Positions 15,681 to 21,588 of a stretch of 21,588 bases of DNA are shown piece after piece. The notes beneath the pieces were generated by a model. That model was not told where the DNA came from. It worked only from the letters and a program-made list of their open reading frames with translations, and did no database searches. The translations under genes and the position numbers were made by a program. The stretch is from an uncultured Rickettsiales bacterium. GTDB taxonomy: Bacteria > Pseudomonadota > Alphaproteobacteria > Rs-D84. The stretch's first letter is position 1. Each line of letters opens with the position of its first letter. The stretch lies in contig URSG01000014.1 of the NCBI GenBank assembly GCA_900550565.1, positions 1-21,588 of the forward strand, in the 5' to 3' direction.

Positions 15681-15995
15681 ATGAAAAAAATTATGTTTTA
15701 CGGTGTTGCGGCATTAGCATTGGCGGCATGTGATAAAAAAACAGACGAAAATGTTATCGCGCAAACATGTGGCGATTACGCCGTGGAAATCAAATTGTCT
15801 GAAAACGCAGACACATTGACGGCGGTAATCAATGGTGATGAAACAGTATTGACGAACGCAGTTGCCGCAGATGGCGCACGTTTTGTCGGTGCATTGAACG
15901 ATACAACGGTCACATTGTGGAACAAGGGCGAAGAATGGACAATGTTCTTGGGCGACGATGACAACGCCGTTGCGATTGAATGTGTGGCGAAATAA
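15681..15995 (+). CDS. MliC-like lipoprotein (putative c-type lysozyme inhibitor)
   Basis: The 104-residue protein has a lipoprotein signal (MKKIMFYGVAALALAAC) with a lipobox LAAC, so C17 is predicted to be lipidated and the protein anchored to a membrane facing the periplasm. The mature part has two cysteines (C30, C101) near its ends, suited to a disulfide, and the pattern DGARF...LWNKGEEWTMFL...C. This resembles the MliC/PliC family, whose members bind and block c-type lysozyme of animal hosts. ATG at 15681 was chosen for its AAGGGGG site and signal peptide; an in-frame GTG at 15657 would spoil the signal. Position between mrcA and mraY fits wall protection. Family match is by pattern only; a generic small lipoprotein is the alternative. 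Confidence 0.7.
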   Translation: MKKIMFYGVAALALAACDKKTDENVIAQTCGDYAVEIKLSENADTLTAVINGDETVLTNAVAADGARFVGALNDTTVTLWNKGEEWTMFLGDDDNAVAIECVAK

Positions 15996-16017
15996 GATTT
16001 ATTTTACCGCATCTTTG

Positions 16018-16026
16018 TGATAAAAT
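16018..16026 (+). promoter_or_regulatory. Putative extended -10 promoter of mraY
   Basis: TGA-TAAAAT (-10 at 16021-16026) would start transcription near 16033, inside the left arm of the hairpin that surrounds the mraY start. The region 15996-16050 has no visible terminator, so read-through from the lipoprotein gene is also possible. Confidence 0.5.
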
Positions 16027-16060
16027 GGTCAGCATAAGAAGGAGTTTTTTATGCTGACTA
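16026..16060 (+). promoter_or_regulatory. Hairpin enclosing the mraY ribosome binding site and start codon
   Basis: GTCAGCATAA (16028-16037) pairs perfectly with TTATGCTGAC (16049-16058). Further A-U and G-U pairs extend it inward to a GGAGT loop and outward by two pairs. The AAGGAG Shine-Dalgarno site (16039-16044) is at the top and the ATG (16051-16053) is inside the right arm. Folding in RNA would hide the start codon. Confidence 0.6.
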
Positions 16061-17139
16061 ATTTTTTTCTGGCGCGTGGTTATTCTTTTTTTGCCAGTGG
16101 TTGGACCCAGTTTGCACTGGCGTTTGGTGTTGCGTTTTTAATAATGCTGATGTTTGGGCGTTCGTTTATCGCCGCTATGCACGCGTGGCAGAAAAAGGGC
16201 CAGCCAATCAGTGAAAATGTCCCCGAATCCCATCGGCAAAAGGCTGGGACGCCGACAATGGGTGGAATATTGTTGGTTTTTGCAATATTGATTCCGTCGG
16301 TGCTGTTTATGCCCAGTGACAGTGCGCCTGCGTGGATTTCGTTGATGGCGTTGGTTATGTTCGGCCTGATTGGTTTTGTTGATGATTATAAAAAGGTCAC
16401 ATCACAATCTAAAAAGGCGTCAAATGGCCTGTCGCCAAAAACGCGCCTGGTCATAGAAGGAATTTGCGTTATTATTTTGGCGTATTTGATAAACAAAACA
16501 ATGCCACCATATATCCCAGAATATTCATTGGCGTTGGGGGCTGGGATAATATTACCGCTGGGGCTGTTGTATTATGTTTTTGCGTATTTTGTAATCTGTG
16601 GTTCGGCAAACGCGACGAATATCACAGATGGTTTGGACGGTATGCTCGCTAAATTATATTTGCCGGTGTTGGTGGTGCTGGTTGTGGCGTTGTATGGCGC
16701 GACACGTATTGGATTTATGGATACGGTTATGTTCTTGCCTGGGGCGTCGGGATTGTATGCGCCATTGGGGGCGGCGTTTGGTGCAGTGCTGGGGTTCTTG
16801 TGGTATAATGCGCGCCCGGCGGCAATATTTATGGGCGACGTTGGGTCGTTAGCACTGGGCGGATTTATGGGAACGGTTGCAATGCTGTTGAAATCAGAAA
16901 TCATTATGGGAATTGCGGCTGGTATGATGGTTATTATATTGCTGTCGTCGTTTGCCCAGACAATGTGCTTTAAAATAACGCGTCGGATTTCTGGCACAGG
17001 TCGTCGTATATTCTTGCGCGCGCCGTTGCATCATCATTTTGAAGAACGGGGTTGGACAGAAACAAAAATCGTTGACCGTTTCTTTATAATGTCGGTGCTG
17101 TTTTCTGGACTGGCATTGGTGCTGTTGAAATTTGCCTAG
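16051..17139 (+). CDS. mraY: Phospho-N-acetylmuramoyl-pentapeptide transferase MraY
   Basis: MraY transfers phospho-MurNAc-pentapeptide from UDP to undecaprenyl phosphate, making lipid I in the inner membrane. The 362-residue, roughly ten-helix protein has the family's usual length and motifs: AGTPTMGG near 65-72, FVDDYKK with D111 and D112, NATNITDGLDG with D193, FMGDVGSLALGG, and APLHHHFEERGW. The AAGGAG site and ATG at 16051 fix the start. It is followed by a strong terminator rather than by murD, so it is a single-gene unit, possibly joined by read-through from the lipoprotein gene upstream. Confidence 0.97.
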   Translation: MLTNFFLARGYSFFASGWTQFALAFGVAFLIMLMFGRSFIAAMHAWQKKGQPISENVPESHRQKAGTPTMGGILLVFAILIPSVLFMPSDSAPAWISLMALVMFGLIGFVDDYKKVTSQSKKASNGLSPKTRLVIEGICVIILAYLINKTMPPYIPEYSLALGAGIILPLGLLYYVFAYFVICGSANATNITDGLDGMLAKLYLPVLVVLVVALYGATRIGFMDTVMFLPGASGLYAPLGAAFGAVLGFLWYNARPAAIFMGDVGSLALGGFMGTVAMLLKSEIIMGIAAGMMVIILLSSFAQTMCFKITRRISGTGRRIFLRAPLHHHFEERGWTETKIVDRFFIMSVLFSGLALVLLKFA

Positions 17140-17142
17140 ATT

Positions 17143-17172
17143 AAAAATCCCCCAAAAACGGGGGATTTTTTT
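17143..17172. terminator. Strong intrinsic terminator between mraY and ftsW
   Basis: AAAAATCCCCC (17143-17153) pairs with GGGGGATTTTT (17160-17170) around loop AAAAAC, and the T run continues to 17172. It isolates mraY from ftsW, which has its own promoter 26 bases on. Confidence 0.92.
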
Positions 17173-17197
17173 AATCAGTATATTTTCATAAAAATCG

Positions 17198-17206
17198 TGG
17201 TATAAT
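17198..17206 (+). promoter_or_regulatory. Extended -10 promoter of ftsW-murG
   Basis: TGG-TATAAT (-10 at 17201-17206) ends 6 bases before the ftsW ATG at 17213. Transcription should begin on or next to the start codon, so the mRNA is predicted to be leaderless. No Shine-Dalgarno site is present. Confidence 0.7.
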
Positions 17207-17212
17207 GGGGCT

Positions 17213-18352
17213 ATGGTTGCAAGAACAGAAGATAGTAAATTTACCAGTTGGCATTTTGAAATTGACCGGCGTCTGCTGGCGGCAGTGTTGCTGCTGATTG
17301 CGATTGGTGTTATGTATGTTATTTCCGCGGGCAGTGTGGCGGCAGAACGCATCGGGCAACCGTGGTATTTCTTTTTCAAAAAGGCGGTGCCGTTTTATTT
17401 CATTGGCATTACAACCCTGGTTGGGGCCAGTATGCTGAATAAAAAATGGGTTATGGGAATATCTGCGCTTAATGTGGCGGTTGGGTTGCTGTTGCTGTTG
17501 GTGACGTTTGCAATGCCGCACGTGATAAAGGGTTCTGCCCGATTCGTTTCAATCGGTTCGTTTAATATTATGCCGTCTGATATTATGAAGCCTGGGTTTA
17601 TCATAATGACTGCGTGGTTTTTGTCACGTATGAAATCTGAATACGGCACAGATATATTTTTCAACAAGGCCGTGTGGCAATTTAAAAAACTTAGTTGGTG
17701 GACATACCTGGCGGTGTTTGTGCCGGCGTTATTTATTATATTCCGACACCCAGACGTTGGAACATCTGCGTTGTATTGTGGTGTGTTGGCAATGATGATG
17801 TTTATGGCTGGGTTGCCAGGAATTTTGGTTGCCGGATTTTTGGGTATTGGGGTGCTGGGGTTTATCACGGCGTTTTTGACGATGTCGCACGTACACGGGC
17901 GCGTTATGGCATTTGTGACAGGAACAGGTAATACGTACCAGGTGCGCCAGTCTGTTCAATCAATCCAGCACGGTGGCCTGTTGGGCAGTGGCGATGACGC
18001 GTTTGTAAAGCAATCGTTGCCGGACGCACATACTGATTTTATATTTGCCGCCATCGCCGAAGATTTGGGGGCGATTATGGCGTGTCTGTTGTTGTGCCTG
18101 TTGCTGTATGTGTTAAAGCGTTTAACAACTGATGCGATTGGTGCGCGCAGTCCGTTTGTGTTCTATGCCGCAGGGGGCGCGGCGGCGTTATTTGGAATCC
18201 AGATTTGTATAAATCTGGCGTCAACGTTGCACTTGATACCGCCAAAAGGAATGACCCTGCCGTTTATTTCATACGGGGGCAGTTCGTTTGTCGCGTTCTG
18301 TTTGTTGTTCGGTATGGTGTTGGCGTTGGTTCGCGAAGATAAATGGAAATAA
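17213..18352 (+). CDS. ftsW: Septal peptidoglycan glycosyltransferase FtsW (SEDS family)
   Basis: The 379-residue protein is a SEDS polymerase with about ten membrane helices. Signature segments are HPDVGTSALY, QSIQHGGLLGSG, LPDAHTDFIFAAIAEDLG and LPFISYGGSS. FtsW polymerises lipid II at the division septum together with a class B PBP. Its relative RodA shares these motifs; FtsW is preferred because the gene lies between mraY and murG, as in the division and cell wall (dcw) cluster. The hydrophilic N-terminus (about 25 residues) precedes the first helix. The stop is 17 bases before murG, so the two genes form an operon. Confidence 0.92.
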   Translation: MVARTEDSKFTSWHFEIDRRLLAAVLLLIAIGVMYVISAGSVAAERIGQPWYFFFKKAVPFYFIGITTLVGASMLNKKWVMGISALNVAVGLLLLLVTFAMPHVIKGSARFVSIGSFNIMPSDIMKPGFIIMTAWFLSRMKSEYGTDIFFNKAVWQFKKLSWWTYLAVFVPALFIIFRHPDVGTSALYCGVLAMMMFMAGLPGILVAGFLGIGVLGFITAFLTMSHVHGRVMAFVTGTGNTYQVRQSVQSIQHGGLLGSGDDAFVKQSLPDAHTDFIFAAIAEDLGAIMACLLLCLLLYVLKRLTTDAIGARSPFVFYAAGGAAALFGIQICINLASTLHLIPPKGMTLPFISYGGSSFVAFCLLFGMVLALVREDKWK

Positions 18353-18369
18353 ATCAAAGGGGTACAGGT

Positions 18370-19416
18370 ATGAAAATTTGGATTGCAACAGGTGGAACAG
18401 GTGGACACGTTTTCCCAGCATTGAGTGTTGCCGAAGAACTGGTTGCGCGTGGTCATCGTATCACAATTTCGTGTGATGGTCGTGTTCGTCAAATGGTGCG
18501 CAATGGTGCGCCACAGGGTGCGCATTTTTCGCATATCTGGGCGTCGGGCGTTGGCGCAAAAAGCAGATTGCACCAAATGATGGCGTTGTTCAAAATTGGC
18601 GTATCGGCGTGCGCGTTGACGTTGCGGTTTATGGTCGCGCGTCCTGACCGGGTTGTTGCGTTTGGTGGCTATGCGTCGGTGCCGGCGGTTTTTGCGGCGC
18701 ATTTGTGGCGCGTGCCGACATTTCTGCACGAACAAAACGGTGCGATTGGTCGCGCAAATAAATTTGCGATGCGCTGGGTTAAAACATTGATGACCAGTTT
18801 TCCAAATGTGTCTGGAATCCCATCTGGCCTGGCGACAGAAATTGTTTATACGGGCCTGCCGGTGCGCAAGGATTTCTTGGCACACGCCGGCGCGCCGATT
18901 ACAGGCAAATCAAAATTGTTGGTGACAGGCGGTTCTTTGGGGGCCCAGATTCTGGACGAAGTTGTCCCGACGGCAATCGCGGCGATGAAAAATAAAAAGA
19001 TTTTCGTCACACATCAAACGCGCCCAGAAAATGTTGCACGTCTGCAAAAATTTTATGCCGATAACAAAATTCGTGCAAACGTATTGTCGTTTATTCACGA
19101 TATGGCGGCCAAGATTGTTGACGCAGACCTGGTCATCGGGCGCAGTGGGGCCAGCACAGTCATAGAATTAGAAACAATCGGACGTGCGGCGATATTGGTG
19201 CCACTGAATATCAACCCAGACCAGGCTGCCAATGCGGAAAACTTTGCGCGTCTGGGCGGTGGTTTTGCCATAGAACAATCAAAATTCACACCACGCTGGT
19301 TGACGGCGACATTGTCGGACCTGTTTGATAATCCGTCGCGCCTGGCCAAGATGGCAAAAAAGTCATGTGTTCCGAATAATGCGGTCAAAATGATTGCCGA
19401 CACGGTAACAAAATGA
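18370..19416 (+). CDS. murG: UDP-GlcNAc:lipid I N-acetylglucosaminyltransferase MurG
   Basis: MurG adds GlcNAc to lipid I on the inner face of the cytoplasmic membrane, making lipid II. The 348-residue GT-B enzyme has ATGGTGGHVFPALSVAEEL at the N-terminus, VAFGGYASVP, LHEQNGAIGRANK, VTGGSLGAQ and GRSGASTVIELETIGRAAILVP, matching the acceptor- and UDP-GlcNAc-binding loops. The usual HADDHQ-type stretch is changed to NINPDQAANAENF. ATG at 18370 was chosen for its AAAGGGG site and because homologues start at this point; the in-frame ATG at 18343 lies inside ftsW. In the classical dcw order murC would follow; here it does not. Confidence 0.96.
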   Translation: MKIWIATGGTGGHVFPALSVAEELVARGHRITISCDGRVRQMVRNGAPQGAHFSHIWASGVGAKSRLHQMMALFKIGVSACALTLRFMVARPDRVVAFGGYASVPAVFAAHLWRVPTFLHEQNGAIGRANKFAMRWVKTLMTSFPNVSGIPSGLATEIVYTGLPVRKDFLAHAGAPITGKSKLLVTGGSLGAQILDEVVPTAIAAMKNKKIFVTHQTRPENVARLQKFYADNKIRANVLSFIHDMAAKIVDADLVIGRSGASTVIELETIGRAAILVPLNINPDQAANAENFARLGGGFAIEQSKFTPRWLTATLSDLFDNPSRLAKMAKKSCVPNNAVKMIADTVTK

Positions 19417-19435
19417 TAACAGATGTATTTTCCGC

Positions 19436-19474
19436 TTGCGCCTGATTCGTCATTTGTTCTATGATTGAATCAGG
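19436..19474 (+). promoter_or_regulatory. Promoter with flanking inverted repeat ahead of OmpA-like gene
   Basis: TTGCGC (19436-19441), an 18-base spacer and TATGAT (19460-19465) form a plausible promoter. A perfect 8-base inverted repeat, CCTGATTC (19441-19448) and GAATCAGG (19467-19474), flanks the -10. Each arm contains a GANTC site, the target of the CcrM methyltransferase in many alphaproteobacteria. In RNA the right arm adjoins the AGGAAGGAAAGGA ribosome binding region. Confidence 0.5.
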
Positions 19475-19486
19475 AAGGAAAGGAAA

Positions 19487-20770
19487 ATGCGTCAAATCGC
19501 CGTTTCTGTATTTACGATATTTGTTGTTTTGCCTGCGTGGGCCAGTGCGCGTCTGCCGGTGGTCAATATTGCCGCAGGTGGGGTTTCTGCGCGAACCGCC
19601 TTTGGCGAGGAAACGCGCGCACCCGTCGCGGTTGCGCCCGTTGTGGCTGCATCTGCGCCTGTGACCCAGCCCCAGAAAAAGGTTGTCGCCCGTGCGGCAA
19701 AAAAAACAACTGTGACGCCACGTGCGACGTCTGATATTACCGCCGGCGCCCAGATTGCAAAAAATGTTGATGTTTTGTCCCCACGTCGCCCCAGTGGTGA
19801 TTTGTGGGCGCGCGCCACAGACGCGCCACTGCGTATGCCAGATGCGTCTGAGTTTGCGGTTTTTCGCAACGACAGCGCATTACCCGAAGAAAGTTTGGAC
19901 ACCACCGCACAACGCGGAAATGTCGTCGCCCGTGCCAGTGTGCAATCAGATGTTGCGCCACTGTCTGAATTTGATGCCCAGATTGCACGTTTGAACGAAT
20001 TGCAAAAGCGGGCCGATAACAGTGTGACCGCACGCGCGTCTGCGCCGGCCGCGGCTGATGTCACTGTGCGCAGTATGCGTCCCAGTGCCGCCACCACAGA
20101 AACGGGGACAGATACATCTGTGAAACTGTCGCGTATGGTTGTGCCAATGGCGGACGATGTTGTTGTGCGCGCGGTTGAAAAATCCGAATCACCACGTATT
20201 ATCGCGGTGCGCGATGATATGACGAAAATGTCACCGACTGAATTGCGTCGCGCATTTCGTAAAACGTTTTTATCTGAAAATAAACATTTATCAACATACC
20301 AAATTGATGACAGATTTGATGTGGCCAGTGATATGACCGCCACCAGCGAAGGATTCACTGCGCGTCGCGATTTGTCCGAGGCTGGCGGTATCCGCCCATT
20401 GGAAATTAAAATAAAGTTCCGGGACGAGGATTCTGCCCTGTCGCGTGACAATTATAATCTGTTGTCTGAATATGCCGGGATTGTTTTGGCAAACCCGACG
20501 CGTGCAGTCCAGGTTGGCATACCACAAAGTGTTGCAAACAATGGTGACGCGCGTAAATTGGCGGCGCGCCGTTTGGCCATCGTGGAACAGGTCTTGCGCG
20601 ATAGCGGTGTGTCTGAACAGCGTATTTTACCTGTGCTGTCCCAGCGTAATGACGAAGGTTTTGTTTTGCGTATGATTTCAAATGACCAATATGAAACATT
20701 GACCCAAAAACGTCGTAATATTTTTGGCGACACGGTCAGTAAAAAAACATACAAAAGCATGAGTTGGTAA
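19487..20770 (+). CDS. Periplasmic protein with divergent OmpA-like C-terminal domain
   Basis: The 427-residue protein has a signal peptide (about 1-21, ending AWASA). A long Ala/Val/Thr/Arg-rich, probably disordered region (22-240) carries repeated VARA/VVARAS words. A charged helical stretch follows (245-300). Residues ~305-400 resemble the OmpA C-terminal fold: IKIKFRDEDSALSRDNYNLL, then LANPTRAVQVGIPQS, then DARKLAARRLAIVEQVLRDSGVSEQRI. OmpA-like domains bind the peptide stem of peptidoglycan in the periplasm. The usual NxxLSxxRA signature is weakened to DARKLAARRLAIV, so binding is uncertain. There is no beta-barrel or lipobox. A strong purine-rich ribosome binding site sets the start. 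comF follows after 15 bases and is probably co-transcribed. Confidence 0.75.
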   Translation: MRQIAVSVFTIFVVLPAWASARLPVVNIAAGGVSARTAFGEETRAPVAVAPVVAASAPVTQPQKKVVARAAKKTTVTPRATSDITAGAQIAKNVDVLSPRRPSGDLWARATDAPLRMPDASEFAVFRNDSALPEESLDTTAQRGNVVARASVQSDVAPLSEFDAQIARLNELQKRADNSVTARASAPAAADVTVRSMRPSAATTETGTDTSVKLSRMVVPMADDVVVRAVEKSESPRIIAVRDDMTKMSPTELRRAFRKTFLSENKHLSTYQIDDRFDVASDMTATSEGFTARRDLSEAGGIRPLEIKIKFRDEDSALSRDNYNLLSEYAGIVLANPTRAVQVGIPQSVANNGDARKLAARRLAIVEQVLRDSGVSEQRILPVLSQRNDEGFVLRMISNDQYETLTQKRRNIFGDTVSKKTYKSMSW

Positions 20771-20785
20771 TTCAACAAATACAAA

Positions 20786-21526
20786 ATGCGTATTTCTGGA
20801 ATTATTAAAAAATATTTTTCGGATTTTATTGATTTTTTATTTCCGCCGTCGTGCCCGTTGTGTTCAGCGGCGGTGTCTGGTCATGGGCAACTGTGCGCAG
20901 ATTGTTGGACGGCATTTAATTGGATTGACGGCCCACGATGCGCCCAGTGCGGATACCCGTTTCCGTCGCATCTGGATTTGCCAGACGGGGCGTTGTGTCC
21001 AGTATGTGCGTCGGGGGCGGGCGAACTGGATTTAATACGCAGTGCGTGTGTTTATGACGATGCGTCACGGGCTGCGATGTTGCCGTTCAAGCATTGTGGA
21101 CGCACGAAATACGCGCGCTTTATGTCGCACGCGTGTATTTGGGCGTTGCGTGATACTGATATTGCCCCAGATATTGTAATGCCGGTGCCACTGGCGTATC
21201 GGCGTTTGGTCCATCGCACGTATAACCAGGCAACGCTGTTGGCACGCCCGATTGCGCGTGCGTATAATGCGCGTCTGGACGTGGACAGTGTTCGCCGTAA
21301 ATACAGACCAGATATGGGGCATAAAAACGCGCGCCAACGCGCAGAAAATATCCGTGGCGTGTTCCGGGTTGTTCGGCCTGATAAAATTCGTGGACGACGG
21401 ATATTGTTGGTTGATGATGTTATGACGTCTGGGGCGACGTTTATGGAATTACGTCACGCGCTGATGCGCGCCGGGGCGACGGCTGTATATGGTGTGACGT
21501 TTTGTCGCGTTGTTCGTGCGCGCTAA
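20786..21526 (+). CDS. comF: ComF-family protein (phosphoribosyltransferase-like, zinc-binding)
   Basis: The 246-residue protein has the ComF architecture. An N-terminal zinc-ribbon region has four cysteine pairs (C23/C26, C37/C40, C52/C55, C71/C74), and a C-terminal phosphoribosyltransferase-like domain contains MPVPLAYRRLVHRTYNQA and the PRPP-loop motif ILLVDDVMTSGAT (206-218). ComF (also called GntX) proteins are linked to DNA uptake in competent bacteria and to use of DNA as a nutrient; the biochemical reaction is not settled. No Shine-Dalgarno site is visible, consistent with expression as the second gene after the OmpA-like gene. No other competence gene is in the window. Confidence 0.92.
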   Translation: MRISGIIKKYFSDFIDFLFPPSCPLCSAAVSGHGQLCADCWTAFNWIDGPRCAQCGYPFPSHLDLPDGALCPVCASGAGELDLIRSACVYDDASRAAMLPFKHCGRTKYARFMSHACIWALRDTDIAPDIVMPVPLAYRRLVHRTYNQATLLARPIARAYNARLDVDSVRRKYRPDMGHKNARQRAENIRGVFRVVRPDKIRGRRILLVDDVMTSGATFMELRHALMRAGATAVYGVTFCRVVRAR

Positions 21527-21588
21527 GGGTGGGCGGTATAAAAAATCCCGAAACGAAATCGTTGCAGTAATCAAATCCAGCAACGTTG

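Noticed and set aside
19492..20451. Long minus-strand open frame of 319 codons opposite the OmpA-like gene
   Set aside because: Its product is low-complexity Ala/Ser/Thr/Arg with no motif, there is no promoter or ribosome binding site, and it mirrors codon bias of the plus-strand gene, which has a signal peptide and domain match.
1..21588. Search for tRNA, rRNA, CRISPR arrays, insertion sequences and attachment sites
   Set aside because: No cloverleaf, repeat-spacer pattern, transposase-like protein or long terminal inverted repeats were seen; nearly all sequence is accounted for by coding genes.

Overview
The window carries a compact bacterial chromosome segment of moderate GC content. It most resembles an alphaproteobacterium, probably host-associated. 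The grounds are alphaproteobacterial-looking DnaQ, L31 (no zinc cysteines) and SuhB-like sequences, an expanded set of VirB6/TrbL-like membrane proteins of the kind known from Rickettsiales, and a lysozyme-inhibitor-like lipoprotein. Lineage assignment is inference; no rRNA or tRNA gene is visible.

Layout. (1) 1-2433: a bidirectional terminator, then a 754-residue secreted, cysteine-rich protein ending in EGF-like repeats. (2) 2431-5269: divergent dnaQ (-) and a uvrD/pcrA-type helicase (+). (3) 5275-11885: five polytopic VirB6/TrbL-like proteins, four in a translationally coupled minus-strand operon and one divergent, meeting at a 12-bp perfect palindrome that contains extended -10 elements on both strands. 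No VirB4, VirD4 or other type IV secretion gene is in the window. (4) 11954-13512: an unrecognised 171-residue protein, rpmE, and an inositol-monophosphatase (SuhB) homologue lacking its catalytic acidic residues. (5) 13538-19416: cell-envelope block with mrcA (PBP1A), an MliC-like lipoprotein, mraY, ftsW and murG; murD and murC are absent from their usual places and the block is divided by its own promoters and a terminator. (6) 19487-21526: a periplasmic protein with an OmpA-like C-terminus, and comF.

How the parts fit. Regions 1, 3, 5 and 6 concern the envelope: wall precursor export (MraY, MurG), polymerisation (FtsW, PBP1A), likely wall protection (MliC-like), wall anchoring (OmpA-like) and a possible transport or conjugation channel family.

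Regulation and sequence style. Many promoters are strong extended -10 elements (TG-A/G-TATAAT) placed 6-10 bases before the start codon, implying leaderless mRNAs for six genes, while others have clear Shine-Dalgarno sites. GATC occurs only twice in 21.6 kb, a striking depletion. The most promising leads are the five-member VirB6-like locus with its cysteine motifs and palindromic divergent promoter, the leaderless promoters, the GATC depletion, the SuhB-like pseudoenzyme, and a hairpin that encloses the mraY ribosome binding site and start codon.
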